Shown piece after piece: positions 8,386 through 16,402 of a DNA stretch of 64,000 nucleotides. Source of the DNA: Anaerolineales bacterium (GTDB taxonomy: Bacteria; Chloroflexota; Anaerolineae; 4572-78; J111). The translations under genes and the position numbers were made by a program. Each line of letters opens with the position of its first letter. Position 1 is the first letter of the stretch. The notes beneath the pieces were generated by a model. That model searched no databases and was not told the origin of the DNA. It saw nothing but the letters and a program-made list of their open reading frames with translations. Location: assembly GCA_015075185.1 (NCBI GenBank), contig JABTUW010000001.1, forward strand, positions 1,178,001 to 1,242,000, written 5' to 3'.

Positions 8386-8445
8386 AGTAGACGGTAGTCG
8401 GTAGTCGGTAGACAGGGAAATGAGATATCCCTGCTACCTTTTCAT
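8386..8445. repeat. dispersed GTAGACGGTAG repeat, copy 2
   Basis: Contains AGTAGACGGTAGTCGGTAG, then AGGGAAATGAGATATCCCTGCTACCTTTTCAT in pieces shared with the copy at 16403-16488. Lies immediately upstream of the hydrolase gene's ribosome site. Confidence 0.6.
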
Positions 8446-8573
8446 CATGGTGGTGTATTATTGCTCGTGAACATTGCTTTAACCGTGTTGCGCCCTCCGT
8501 TATCAAGCACTACGCAACACGCCCCACGAAGGTTATAATAAAATGACCGCCTCCGTAATGAAGACGGTCAGTG

Positions 8574-8665
8574 TGGCGGGGAGGGTGGGATTCGAACCCA
8601 CGGTCGAGTTTTACCCCGACAACCACTTAGCAGGCGGCCCCATTCGTCCACTCTGGCACCTCCCC
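8574..8665 (-). tRNA. tRNA-Ser (anticodon GCT)
   Basis: A 92-base class II tRNA with a long variable arm. Acceptor stem GGGGAGG/CCTCCCC, anticodon loop CTGCTAA, T-loop GTTCGAATC, discriminator G, and an encoded 3' CCA (TGG at 8574-8576 on the plus strand). Reads AGC/AGU codons. Confidence 0.95.
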
Positions 8666-8669
8666 ATCT

Positions 8670-8798
8670 AAATTAACCATTGGCCATTGACAGTTAACTA
8701 TTGACTATTAAAAATCCTGTCTATTGATTAACAATTGACAGCTAACTATTAACCACTACAAATTGTCAATAATTAATGGTCAATGATCAATTGTTAAT
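8670..8798. repeat. AT-rich inverted repeat between two tRNA-Ser genes
   Basis: Repeated units of the type TTAACCATTGGCCATTGAC / ATTGACAGTTAACTATT appear in both orientations, so the left half can fold onto the right half (ATTAATGGTCAATGATCAATTG). No gene is visible. It resembles the dispersed TTAAC-ATTGAC repeats found in spacers of many genomes. Confidence 0.5.
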
Positions 8799-8806
8799 GT
8801 TTAGAG

Positions 8807-8893
8807 CGGAGGGAGAGGGATTCGAACCCCCGGAGACCTTGCAGCCTCAATGGTTTTCAAGACCACCGCAATCGACCGCTCTGCCATCCCTCC
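8807..8893 (-). tRNA. tRNA-Ser (anticodon TGA)
   Basis: An 87-base class II tRNA: acceptor GGAGGGA/TCCCTCC, anticodon loop CTTGAAA, long variable arm, T-loop GTTCGAATC, discriminator G. Unlike its neighbour it lacks an encoded CCA. Reads UCA and other UCN codons. Confidence 0.95.
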
Positions 8894-9000
8894 CAACTTC
8901 GTTACAGGCACTATTTTAGCAGAGGAATACCCGAAAGTCAATTGAGAAATGAGCCTGCCTATGGTAGAATGATAATACAATATCTACCCTGGAGGAACTG

Positions 9001-9756
9001 ATGACCGACGCCGCCCCCACCCGGCCTCATGCCTTGGCTTTACAAAAACAAACCAGCGGCCCCGCCCGCCAGCCGCTGGAAGTGTACCATCTTTCTCACG
9101 ACCTCCGTGGTCCCCTGAATTCAATTTTGGGCTTTGCCGAACTATTGCTCGAAGAAATCGAAGGACCTCTCAACGAAACCCAGCAGGCCGATATCAGCGC
9201 CATTTACCAGAGCGCCCAAAACCTGCTGCACCTGATCAACACCGTGGTTGACCTCAGCAAATTGGAAGCGGACCGCTTGACCTTTGACCCCAAAAAGATT
9301 GATTTGAACGGGATAATTGAAGCAGCGCTGCCCAACCTGATCGCCGCCGAGCCGGGACACCCTGGGCTGGTCAACCAAATCGGCCCGAACCTTCCCCCCG
9401 TCTGGGCAGACCGCGACCGGCTGACCCAGATGCTCAAGAGTTTGCTCAAATTCGCCTTTAAGACAACCAAAAAAGGCCCAATCACCCTGACCGCCTCGAA
9501 TGAGGCCACAGAAATTATCCTCGGCCTGGAGATTGCCCAGGTCAGTTCAGCCCTGGCCGAAGAGACCGACCTGTTCGATTTGACGGTTAACGTTGACCCG
9601 AACGGGCGCACCTCTTTGGGGCGGGGTGGATTAGAATTACCCCTCGTCCGCTCCCTGGCCGAGAAACAAGGGGGCCGGGTCTGGGCCGAGAGTCACGGCG
9701 ATGTTCTAACCATTTATACCAGCTTGCCGGCCTATGAGCCGACAACAGCTCTCTAA
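9001..9756 (+). CDS. histidine kinase-like protein with degenerate ATPase domain
   Basis: A 251-residue cytoplasmic protein with a HisKA dimerisation/phosphoacceptor domain and a HATPase_c-like domain but no sensor or membrane part. The H-box is intact: SHDLRGPLNSILGFAELL with His33. The ATPase half is eroded. The N-box position reads SLLKFAFKTT where an Asn is expected, and no DxGxG G1 box is seen. Only the G2-like LGRGGLELPLVRSL and the terminal strand remain. It may therefore be a phosphotransfer or pseudokinase partner rather than an active kinase. The ATG at 9001 follows GGAGGAACTG. No response regulator is adjacent. Confidence 0.75.
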   Translation: MTDAAPTRPHALALQKQTSGPARQPLEVYHLSHDLRGPLNSILGFAELLLEEIEGPLNETQQADISAIYQSAQNLLHLINTVVDLSKLEADRLTFDPKKIDLNGIIEAALPNLIAAEPGHPGLVNQIGPNLPPVWADRDRLTQMLKSLLKFAFKTTKKGPITLTASNEATEIILGLEIAQVSSALAEETDLFDLTVNVDPNGRTSLGRGGLELPLVRSLAEKQGGRVWAESHGDVLTIYTSLPAYEPTTAL

Positions 9757-9800
9757 TCCAGCGAGCCGGGATAGGGTTTCTATTTTTATGTGAAGTGTAG

Positions 9801-9812
9801 TACAATTATTGT
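9801..9812 (+). promoter_or_regulatory. -10-like TACAAT overlapping a small palindrome
   Basis: TACAAT (9801-9806) overlaps the palindrome ACAATTATTGT (9802-9812, one central base), 20 bases upstream of the XRE gene. It could be an autoregulatory operator for that HTH protein; this is inference only. Confidence 0.3.
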
Positions 9813-9830
9813 AAAGTGTGACCAAACTGA

Positions 9831-10325
9831 ATGTCGCCACAAAGCAAGTACTATCCCTTATTTGAATATCTGCAACAACAGCCAGATACAGTGCCGCTGG
9901 AGTTGAGCTTTGCCGAGGTAGAAGCGAAATTGGGCCGGCCTTTGCCACCCACCGCTCTGAGCACGCGGGCCTGGTGGGCCAACAGCCGTTCAGCCCAGGC
10001 CCGTTCCTGGCAAGAGGCCGACTGGCTGGTGGACGACGTGGATTTTGAGCAGAAAATTGTCGTCTTTCGCCCTGCTCGCATCAGCTATCGCGTCACCCCG
10101 ATCCGCAAATTCAAGGGCTGGACCGGCCAGCAGATCAAAACCCTGCGTGAATTTGCCGGCTGGTCGCAGCAGGAGCTGGCCGACCGGCTGGCCGTGCGCC
10201 AGCAAACCATCAGCGATTGGGAAGTGGGCAACCACGTCGCCCGCCGCTCCATGAGCAAACTCCTCCAAATGATCGCCGAAGAAATTGGCTTCCCCTATCA
10301 AGCCAACTCGCCTGACCCTGATTGA
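9831..10325 (+). CDS. XRE-family HTH protein with N-terminal DUF-type domain
   Basis: A 164-residue DNA-binding protein. Residues 1-80 match a small domain I have seen in prophage and toxin-antitoxin-like proteins (LFEYLQQ near the start, SFAEVEAKLGRPLPPTA, RAWWANS, WLVDDVDFEQKIVVFRP). Residues about 100-158 are a lambda-repressor-type HTH: IKTLREFAGWSQQELADRL then VRQQTISDWEVG. The combination suggests a transcription regulator with a ligand- or protein-binding front end. The ATG at 9831 has little ribosome-site support but fits the domain start. The palindrome at 9802-9812 may be its operator. Confidence 0.75.
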   Translation: MSPQSKYYPLFEYLQQQPDTVPLELSFAEVEAKLGRPLPPTALSTRAWWANSRSAQARSWQEADWLVDDVDFEQKIVVFRPARISYRVTPIRKFKGWTGQQIKTLREFAGWSQQELADRLAVRQQTISDWEVGNHVARRSMSKLLQMIAEEIGFPYQANSPDPD

Positions 10326-10328
10326 GAC

Positions 10329-10357
10329 TTGACAGTTACACGGAGTAGTGTTATAAT
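10329..10357 (+). promoter_or_regulatory. consensus sigma70 promoter with structured leader
   Basis: A perfect TTGACA (10329-10334), 17-base spacer, perfect TATAAT (10352-10357). The roughly 80-base leader holds GCGAG/CTCGC (10371-10375 with 10383-10387) and ACAC/GTGT hairpins before the ribosome site of the 53-residue gene. Confidence 0.8.
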
Positions 10358-10446
10358 CTTTTGAAAGAGAGCGAGGATTCAACTCGCTTATATTTTATCA
10401 TATTATACACGTATCCGTGTTAATCCACCAAAAAGGAGAATCCCCC

Positions 10447-10608
10447 ATGAAGCGATATGAGTTGGCCGAGTTAATCAAACGCTGGGAGCGCGGCGACATT
10501 ACCCCCGAGCAGGCCATCGGTCAGGCTTTGTTATGGCTTGCCGCCCTGGCCGAGCGGGTCACCCGGCTGGAGGCCGGCCAGCGGAAAGACCGGCCCAAAC
10601 CCAATTAG
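10447..10608 (+). CDS. small acidic/basic helical protein, 53 residues
   Basis: I do not recognise a named family. The 53 residues are predicted helical and highly charged: KRYELAELIKRWERGDITPE, then QALLWLAALAERVTRLEAG and a basic tail ending RPKPN. The heptad-like LLWLAALAERVTRLEA suggests a short coiled coil. The ATG at 10447 follows AAAAAGGAGAATCCCCC, an excellent ribosome site, and an earlier in-frame ATG at 10417 lies within the leader and lacks one. It directly follows the XRE gene and has the strongest promoter in the window. It could be a helper or antagonist of the XRE protein; unproven. Confidence 0.7.
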   Translation: MKRYELAELIKRWERGDITPEQAIGQALLWLAALAERVTRLEAGQRKDRPKPN

Positions 10609-10784
10609 CAATCAATGACCGCCAGAGTTTGTTTGCATCTTTTTTATTTTACGAGTACATTTTGCGGCATGGTTCAAAAACCCGATCGAGAAGTGTCAAT
10701 CTAACTTGAACCATACCCAATCATTCACTGAGCACTGATTACCGACAAGTAATTACTGGCGACTACTCACGAGGAGCTATAGCC

Positions 10785-12236
10785 TTGTCAAAGTCCACCC
10801 ATAAGTCTTTCGTCGAAAAACTGACCGGCGCTATTGAACGCAACAACTCCTTGTTGTGCCTCGGCCTCGACCCCGATCCTCATAAGTTCCCCGGCTTCTT
10901 CCCCCAGGCCGTTGACGCCGAGGCGCTGCTCGCCTGGGGCCGGGCATTGATCGAGCAGACCGCCGATCTGGTCTGCTGCTACAAGCCTAACTTTGCCTTT
11001 TACGAGCAGTACGGTCCAGCCGGCCTGGAGGCGCTGCGCCAGACCATTGCTGCCGTACCCGCCGGCATCCCCGTCTTACTCGACGCCAAGCGCGGCGATA
11101 TTGACAGCACCGCCGCCGCTTACGCCCGGGCCGCCTTTGAAGTTTGGGGCGCTGATGCCATCACGCTGAGTCCCTACCTGGGACGGGACAGTGTCACCCC
11201 TTTTCTGGCTTACCCCGGCAAGATGGTTTTTGTGTTAGGCTATACCTCCAATCCCTCCGCCAGCGCCGTTCAAGAGTTTGGCGATGGAAGCCAATACCTG
11301 TTTGAGCACATCGCCCGGCAGGGGCAAAGCTGGGGCAGTGCGGCGCAGGTAGGCTTTGTGGTTGGGGCGACCCAGCCGGAGGCCCTGGCCCGTTTCCGCG
11401 CCCTGGCCCCGGAGCGCTGGCTTTTGGCCCCCGGCGTCGGCGCGCAGGGGGGAAATTTAACCACGGCGCTGCGAGCCGGTCTGGACCGCCAGGGCAGTGG
11501 GTTGATTGTGCCGGTCTCGCGGGGCGTCATTTATGCGACTAACCCGCGTGAGGCCGCCCAGTCCCTGCGGGAGGAAATCAACCAGGGCCGCAGCGCCGTG
11601 CCAGCTCCGGGGCAAAACGGATTGCCGCAGCATTTACACGACCTGATCCTGCAACTGTATGATGTTGGCTGTGTCCAATTCGGCCGCTTTACCCTGGCTT
11701 CGGGGGTGCAGTCGCCCCTTTACATTGACCTGCGCCGCCTCACCGGCAGCCCTTCCCTCTTAAGGCTCGCGGCCCACGCCTATGCCGACCTGCTGCAGCC
11801 GCTCACCTTTGACCGCCTGGCCGCCGTCCCCTACGCTGCGCTAACCATCGGCACGGCTGTCGCCCTGGCCGCGAACTGCTCCCTCATTTACCCGCGCAAA
11901 GAAGCCAAGGCGCATGGCACGGGGCAAATGATTGAAGGTGTCTACCGGGCGGGCGAAAAGGTGGCCGTAATTGAGGATTTGATCACCAGCGGGGGCAGCA
12001 TCCTCAAAGCGATTGAGACCCTGGAAAGCGCCGGGCTGATCGTAGCCGACGTGCTGGTGCTGATTGACCGGGAGCAGTCCGGGGCCAAAAATCTGGCCGA
12101 GGCTGGCTACCACCTGCACGTCGTCTTGCACCTGTCCGACATTCTCGGAGTGCTGCACGGAGCCGGACGCATCTCGGCCGAACAGGCCGCCCTGGTGGAA
12201 AGGTATCTCGATGAGCAGCGCCACCCCCGATCCTAA
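10785..12236 (+). CDS. pyrFE: fused orotidine-5'-phosphate decarboxylase / orotate phosphoribosyltransferase
   Basis: A 483-residue bifunctional enzyme for the last two steps of UMP synthesis. Residues about 10-275 are a type 2 OMP decarboxylase with the catalytic [12 protein letters not shown] (Lys102). Residues about 285-475 are orotate phosphoribosyltransferase, with the PRPP loop [13 protein letters not shown] near residue 390 and [16 protein letters not shown] near 305. The order is decarboxylase first, the reverse of human UMPS. The start is TTG at 10785, supported by GAGGAG eight bases upstream; no ATG fits. Its last codons overlap pyrD, so translation is coupled. The operon pyrFE-pyrD-pyrK supplies the late de novo pyrimidine pathway. 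Confidence 0.95.
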   Translation: MSKSTHKSFVEKLTGAIERNNSLLCLGLDPDPHKFPGFFPQAVDAEALLAWGRALIEQTADLVCCYKPNFAFYEQYGPAGLEALRQTIAAVPAGIPVLLDAKRGDIDSTAAAYARAAFEVWGADAITLSPYLGRDSVTPFLAYPGKMVFVLGYTSNPSASAVQEFGDGSQYLFEHIARQGQSWGSAAQVGFVVGATQPEALARFRALAPERWLLAPGVGAQGGNLTTALRAGLDRQGSGLIVPVSRGVIYATNPREAAQSLREEINQGRSAVPAPGQNGLPQHLHDLILQLYDVGCVQFGRFTLASGVQSPLYIDLRRLTGSPSLLRLAAHAYADLLQPLTFDRLAAVPYAALTIGTAVALAANCSLIYPRKEAKAHGTGQMIEGVYRAGEKVAVIEDLITSGGSILKAIETLESAGLIVADVLVLIDREQSGAKNLAEAGYHLHVVLHLSDILGVLHGAGRISAEQAALVERYLDEQRHPRS

Positions 12237-13152
12237 ACTGGCCTGTGATTTTTTAGGCTTTCGCTTACGGACGCCGCTGGTTTTGGCGTCCGGCATCATC
12301 GGCACCAGCGCGACCCTGATGGCGCGGACCGCCCATAACGGGGCGGGGATGGTCACGGCCAAAAGCTGCGGCCCAACACCGCGCCAGGGCCATCCCAACC
12401 CGGTCGCCCTGGATTTTGGCGGCGGGCTGATTAACGCTATCGGCCTGACCAACCCCGGCGCAGCCGCCGAAGCGCAGCTCCTGGCCGAAACGCGAGCGTG
12501 CTTGCAGCCGCTGGGCGTGCCTTTGATTGCCAGCATCTTTGCCGGAACCGTCGCCGAGTTTGGCCAGGTGGCCCGGATCGTGGCCGCCGGCGAGCCAGAC
12601 ATGATCGAGGTCAACATTTCCTGCCCTAATGTCGGCGACGAATTTGGCACGCCTTTTGCCGGGACCTGCCAGAGCGCGGCGGCCGTCACCGAGGCGGTCA
12701 AACAGGCAGTGACCTGCCCGGTGGCGGTCAAACTGGCCCCTAACGTGCCTGATATTGCCCGTATTGCCGCCGCCGTCGTTGAGGCCGGCGCCGACGCCAT
12801 TACGGCGATCAATACCATGCCGGGGATGGTCATTGACGCCGTTTCCGGCCGGCCCATCCTTGCCAATCGCGTCGGCGGTATCTCCGGCCCGGCGCTGAAA
12901 CCAATTGCCCTGCGCTGTGTCTACGAAATTGCCCAGGCCGTCTCCGTACCGATCATCGGCACCGGCGGCGTCTCGACCGGCCGCGATGCCGCCGAAATGC
13001 TCATGGCCGGGGCCAGTGTGGTCGGGGTCGGCTCGGCCGTCTACCTGCGCGGGGTATCGGCCTTGCAGGAGATTGGGCAGGAGTTGGCCGACTTTATGAC
13101 CCAGCACAATTTATTGACGATCGAGTCGCTGCGGGGTCGAAGCCAGCAATGA
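12211..13152 (+). CDS. pyrD: dihydroorotate dehydrogenase B, catalytic subunit
   Basis: FMN enzyme oxidising dihydroorotate to orotate in the cytoplasm; the 1B class uses NAD+ through PyrK. The 313 residues show TPLVLASG near the N-terminus, the FMN/substrate loop NPGAAAEA, the active-site base Cys138 in [25 protein letters not shown], and [19 protein letters not shown] for phosphate binding. An upstream ATG (12064) would extend into the fused pyr gene in another frame; the ATG at 12211 begins the conserved domain and overlaps the preceding stop by 26 bases, so I chose it. The presence of pyrK downstream confirms class 1B. Confidence 0.95.
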   Translation: MSSATPDPKLACDFLGFRLRTPLVLASGIIGTSATLMARTAHNGAGMVTAKSCGPTPRQGHPNPVALDFGGGLINAIGLTNPGAAAEAQLLAETRACLQPLGVPLIASIFAGTVAEFGQVARIVAAGEPDMIEVNISCPNVGDEFGTPFAGTCQSAAAVTEAVKQAVTCPVAVKLAPNVPDIARIAAAVVEAGADAITAINTMPGMVIDAVSGRPILANRVGGISGPALKPIALRCVYEIAQAVSVPIIGTGGVSTGRDAAEMLMAGASVVGVGSAVYLRGVSALQEIGQELADFMTQHNLLTIESLRGRSQQ

Positions 13153-13189
13153 ACAACCCAAGTGCCAGTCACCTCCAGCTTGAGTAACA

Positions 13190-13984
13190 ATGAGCGAAAA
13201 TTTAACCCAGCCGATCAATCTTCCCCAAGCCTTAAGAATCAGCCGGATTCAAGTAGAAAACAGCTCCACCAAAACCTTTGTGCTGGACGGGGCGGTAGAG
13301 GCTGCTCCCGGCCAGTTTGTGATGGTCTGGCTGCCCGGCCTGGAGGATAAACCCTTCAGCCTGGCCGGGGCTGACCCAATAACCCTGACCGTCGCTGCGG
13401 TCGGGCCGTTCAGCCGGGCGCTGCACCAGTTAAAGGTGGGGGATTGGCTGTGGGTGCGGGGACCGCTGGGCCGGGGCTATGATTTGCCCCCGGCGGCTCC
13501 TAACGAGCCGATTTTGCTCATCGGCGGCGGCTATGGGGTAGCGCCGCTGCTCTTTTTGGCTCGACGCGCCCTGGCCGGCGGCTACCATGTTTCGGCGATT
13601 ATCGGCGCACGCAGCGAGCCTGATTTAATACTGACCAGAGAGTTTGAAGCCTTAGACGTCTCCCTCTGGCTAACAACAGAGGATGGCTCGCTGGGCCAAA
13701 AAGGCCGGGTGACGGACGCCGTTTCGCTGGCCCTGGCCGAAACGCCGGGTAAGCCCAAGGCTGTCTGCGCTTGTGGCCCGACGGGGATGCTGCTGGCAGT
13801 GGCAGCTCACTGCGCCGCCGAAAATATTCCGGTGCAGTTGGGCTGGGAGGCTCACATGCGCTGCGGCATCGGCCTGTGCGGCAGTTGCGAAGTTGGTCCA
13901 GGCTGGCTGACCTGCCTCGACGGGCCGGTGTTTCCTTTCAACCCGCTCAAAACCTCGCCACTCGATGTGCCCTACTCAGGATGA
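13190..13984 (+). CDS. pyrK: dihydroorotate dehydrogenase B, electron transfer subunit
   Basis: Passes electrons from PyrD's FMN to NAD+ through FAD and a 2Fe-2S cluster. In 264 residues: an FAD-binding barrel (QFVMVWLPGLEDKPFSLAG), a Rossmann NAD domain (ILLIGGGYGVAPLLFLARR, then CACGPTGML), and a C-terminal cluster with Cys225, Cys230, Cys233 and Cys242 in MRCGIGLCGSC and WLTCLDG. All four ligands are present. It starts 37 bases after pyrD. The gene ends in the spacer that holds hairpin repeats, opposite the converging hsdS. Confidence 0.95.
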   Translation: MSENLTQPINLPQALRISRIQVENSSTKTFVLDGAVEAAPGQFVMVWLPGLEDKPFSLAGADPITLTVAAVGPFSRALHQLKVGDWLWVRGPLGRGYDLPPAAPNEPILLIGGGYGVAPLLFLARRALAGGYHVSAIIGARSEPDLILTREFEALDVSLWLTTEDGSLGQKGRVTDAVSLALAETPGKPKAVCACGPTGMLLAVAAHCAAENIPVQLGWEAHMRCGIGLCGSCEVGPGWLTCLDGPVFPFNPLKTSPLDVPYSG

Positions 13985-13998
13985 TTTTTGGCTTATGG

Positions 13999-14071
13999 TC
14001 GCACCCTTCGATACACGCTCCACTCGCCCTTCGACAAGCTCAGGACGAGTTCCGCACTACTCAGGGTGCGA
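13999..14071. repeat. TTCGATAC-core hairpin, copy 1
   Basis: Arms TCGCACCC (13999-14006) and GGGTGCGA (14064-14071) are perfectly complementary and enclose TTCGATAC ... ACTACTCA. A second nested hairpin (ACTCGCCC with GGACGAGT, 14022-14050) sits inside. It follows pyrK and may act as a 3'-end hairpin. Confidence 0.65.
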
Positions 14072-14097
14072 TTAAGAAAACTCCGAACTGAGGTTAA

Positions 14098-14253
14098 CTA
14101 GGGTCTGTTGACATTTCAGTTGGTTGGCCCAAAAACGCCGCTTCGATACGGCTGACGCCTACTCAGCATGCGTTTTCTGGGCCGATTTCGCTGCTTCGAT
14201 ACGCCCTAACGGGCACTCAGCATGCGAAATCGGCAAAGGTCAGCAGACCCTAG
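14098..14253. repeat. 156-base composite element with two TTCGATAC-core hairpins
   Basis: Outer inverted repeats CTAGGGTCTGTTGAC (14098-14112) and GTCAGCAGACCCTAG (14239-14253) match at 14 of 15 positions. Inside are two hairpins with the same core but different arms: GGCCCAAAAACGC against GCGTTTTCTGGGCC, and CCGATTTCGC (14182-14191) against GCGAAATCGG (14224-14233). The right outer arm contains the hsdS stop codon. It looks like a MITE-like unit. Confidence 0.6.
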
Positions 14254-15584
14254 AACTGCCCAGCGAAGGCCCGCGCCAAAATCGCCTGGCGCAGTTGCTC
14301 CGCCCGGGCTAGGGTGGTCTGAATGACCGCTTCGAGCTGTCCGGCAGCCGCAAAGCGGCGGTCCACCTCGGCGACGATGCGGACTTGATCGGCCAGCGGG
14401 GGGACAGGAACGGCTTCACGGAGAAGCGCCGCGATACGAACATTGCCCTGGCCGACATTGCCGGTTTCATACTGGAAGAAGCGGTCTTGGAAATGGTCGC
14501 CTTGCAGGGCAAGCAAAAAAAAGCGGGGATTGAGCGGCGGCTGAAAGCGCAGCCGGGCCAGCCGCTGGTTTAAGAGCAGTCCTGCCTCATCTTCCACCAT
14601 GGCCACGAAACCATAATCTCGCTTGCGACGACTGCCGGTCAAAGTGATCAGAATATCGCCCGATTTCAGCAGATACTTCTCCTTTATCCTATCTTCGATT
14701 TCAGCGACAAAAGTTGGCTTCTCGGCCAAGTTTAATTTGCCCCGTTCCACATTTCCGATTCTGACAATCTGAAAACCGGAGGCGCTGTAAGCAGCGCTCT
14801 TAAAAGCATAGCCGGCCAGAACGTCGGCGATGGCGACCAAGCTGGCCCAACACCACCCTTCCGGCAAGGGGGGTAAATCAGGGTGAGATTCAGGCAGGAT
14901 GGCCTGCTCGTGCTTGACAAGGAGGTGCCGCAGCAGGTCAGCCGCAGGCTCATCGGCCGGGTTCAGCGGAACGAGGCGGCCGGTGACGGCCGCTTGAAGA
15001 ACTGCTGCCTTGTAGCGGGATAGTTTGGCCTGGATTTGCCGCAGAGTTGCGGTTCCGGCGTCGAGTCGAGCGAAACGGTGTTCGATGGCGGTGGCGATGC
15101 GCTGTTGTTCGGCCAGGGGCGGGACGGGAAGGGGCAACTGCTCCAGATCAGTATAACGCAGGTTGTTGATGTTGATCCCGGAGGACTTGGCCTGAATGAG
15201 CTGGCGGTAGCGATTGGATCGGAAAAAGTAGCCTACGAATTTCGGTTCAACCTCCGGCTTGCAACGGGCCACCGCGCAGAAAGCACCGCAAGCCCCCGGC
15301 CAGGAGAGGACCAGTTGCGCGGCTTTGCCGACCAACTCCTTGCTGCCGCTGGACATGCCAATGATTATATCCCCAGGCTGCAAGCGCTGCTCTGCCTTGA
15401 CATACTTCTGCGGAACGTAGATCAAATCATTCTCCAGGATCAGTCCCTCGTCCCGGATGTTGGTTGCCCGTAGAATCGGCAGGTAGCCAGTTCTGGGCGT
15501 CGAACTCGCCTCAATTTTGGGGTAAGATACACCCCGGATCAGTTGAGCCAGTTCCCCCAGGGGTAATTCGACCCATCCGGTCAT
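14250..15584 (-). CDS. hsdS: type I restriction-modification specificity subunit, orphan
   Basis: DNA-recognition subunit of a type I restriction-modification enzyme; it needs HsdM (and HsdR for cutting). The 444 residues have the classic two-half layout: target recognition domain 1 (about 1-150), central conserved helix (PLAEQQRIATAIEHRFARLDAGTATLRQIQAKL in pieces, about 158-200), domain 2 (about 240-385, beginning LPEGWCWASLVAIADV) and the C-terminal conserved helix (PPLADQVRIVAEVDRRFAAAGQLE). Length is normal, so it appears intact. No hsdM or hsdR is within the window: neighbours are pyrK and a small secreted protein. It may serve a system elsewhere, or be a relocated spare specificity gene. 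Confidence 0.93.
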   Translation of the reverse strand: MTGWVELPLGELAQLIRGVSYPKIEASSTPRTGYLPILRATNIRDEGLILENDLIYVPQKYVKAEQRLQPGDIIIGMSSGSKELVGKAAQLVLSWPGACGAFCAVARCKPEVEPKFVGYFFRSNRYRQLIQAKSSGININNLRYTDLEQLPLPVPPLAEQQRIATAIEHRFARLDAGTATLRQIQAKLSRYKAAVLQAAVTGRLVPLNPADEPAADLLRHLLVKHEQAILPESHPDLPPLPEGWCWASLVAIADVLAGYAFKSAAYSASGFQIVRIGNVERGKLNLAEKPTFVAEIEDRIKEKYLLKSGDILITLTGSRRKRDYGFVAMVEDEAGLLLNQRLARLRFQPPLNPRFFLLALQGDHFQDRFFQYETGNVGQGNVRIAALLREAVPVPPLADQVRIVAEVDRRFAAAGQLEAVIQTTLARAEQLRQAILARAFAGQF

Positions 15585-15627
15585 TTTGAGTTCCTAGGAA
15601 CCTGAATCCGATGTTTTGCCTAAAATG

Positions 15628-15694
15628 GACAGGATTTACAGGATTAACAAGATTCTTGACTAATTTTTATCCTGTAAATCTTGTTAATCCTGTC
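15628..15694. repeat. inverted repeat of the ACAGGATTAACAAGATT type
   Basis: Left arm GACAGGATTTACAGGATTAA and right arm ATCTTGTTAATCCTGTC (ending 15694) share rearranged copies of the units ACAGGATT, TTTACAG and TTAACAAGATT in opposite orientation. This dispersed repeat type recurs in many environmental genomes. No gene lies in 15585-15808. Confidence 0.5.
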
Positions 15695-15808
15695 GAGAAA
15701 ATAAATACTACCAGATTAATGCTAGATTAATGTGGAACTTTTATAGTGAGGCCACTCAGGACTAAAGTCCAATTAAAGTCGGCTTGTAGCAGAAATGGAG
15801 GTTTTTAA

Positions 15809-16108
15809 ATGCCAAAAAAGCTCATCCTGATTCCTTTAATTGCCTCGGTCGCCCTGGTGGCCCTGGTAGCCGTTTCGTTAGCGGTCTTTGCTTTTGCAGT
15901 TGACCCGGCAACGGCTCAAAGTGAGGAGGCCGTGACCATTGAGGCTGCGCCGGTTCACGTCCAGCCGGCAGTCATTGAGTCTCAGGTGAAGTACGAAGGC
16001 TATTCGGGCGGCTGCTCTCACTCAACCAAGATGATGATGACCGACAAGAGCGACCAAAAAACTCTTGAAACCCCCAGTGATCAACTGCTAACCCAGGCCA
16101 TACGCTAG
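15809..16108 (+). CDS. small exported or membrane-anchored protein, 99 residues
   Basis: Function unknown. Residues 5-32 are a strong signal peptide or anchor (LILIPLIASVALVALVAVSLAVFAFAV), with a possible cleavage after ATAQ at about 37. The remaining 60 residues are hydrophilic, with one Cys in GGCSHSTKMMMTDKSDQ. Neither a lipobox nor a known domain is seen. The ATG at 15809 follows TGGAGG at ideal distance, and a clear terminator lies 22 bases after the stop, so it is probably a single-gene transcript. Confidence 0.65.
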   Translation: MPKKLILIPLIASVALVALVAVSLAVFAFAVDPATAQSEEAVTIEAAPVHVQPAVIESQVKYEGYSGGCSHSTKMMMTDKSDQKTLETPSDQLLTQAIR

Positions 16109-16130
16109 TTAGCCTTTAAGTTTGTTTTTA

Positions 16131-16163
16131 AAACCCCGTTTGAGCCTGAACGGGGTTTTTTTA
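16131..16163 (+). terminator. intrinsic terminator
   Basis: AAACCCCGTT (16131-16140), loop TGAGCCTG, AACGGGGTTT (16149-16158), then a T-run. A textbook rho-independent terminator for the small exported protein. Confidence 0.9.
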
Positions 16164-16221
16164 TTTTTCTGCGACCATGCCCCTTGTAACCTGTTCACCC
16201 TCACGGGGTATCTTTGCGGCG

Positions 16222-16383
16222 TCAGCAGCCCGGCTCGCCGTGATTGCCGCAGCAGGTTGAGCCGGTGCGAAGTTTGCGCCAGTTGTTGCGCACAAAAAGA
16301 TAAAGTTTTCGGCCCAGCGGCATCGGCTGGAGCAAATTTTCCAGGGTTTCGCTGGGCGTGCCGTGACGATGTTCAGCGCACAT
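16222..16383 (-). CDS. 53-residue protein ending in a CCGNHGEPGC motif
   Basis: A small gene that is easy to miss. The minus strand reads MCAEHRHGTPSETLENLL, then PMPLGRKLYLFVRNNWRKLR and a tail GSTCCGNHGEPGC before TGA. The start ATG at 16383 is preceded by AGGAGAGTCAC, a good ribosome site. The Cys-Cys-Gly-Asn-His-Gly-x-Pro-Gly-Cys tail could bind a metal, since three Cys and one His lie within ten residues. I recall similar tails in small Chloroflexota proteins but cannot name a family. It lies upstream of nothing on its strand except the terminator region; the DHH gene is behind it, about 125 bases away, on the same strand. Confidence 0.65.
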   Translation of the reverse strand: MCAEHRHGTPSETLENLLQPMPLGRKLYLFVRNNWRKLRTGSTCCGNHGEPGC

Positions 16384-16402
16384 GTGACTCTCCTAAGAAA
16401 AT

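Noticed and set aside
11841..13107. Long minus-strand frames across pyrFE and pyrD
   Set aside because: They are antisense to highly conserved pyr genes and have low-complexity Gly/Ala/Asp content typical of GC-rich shadow frames.
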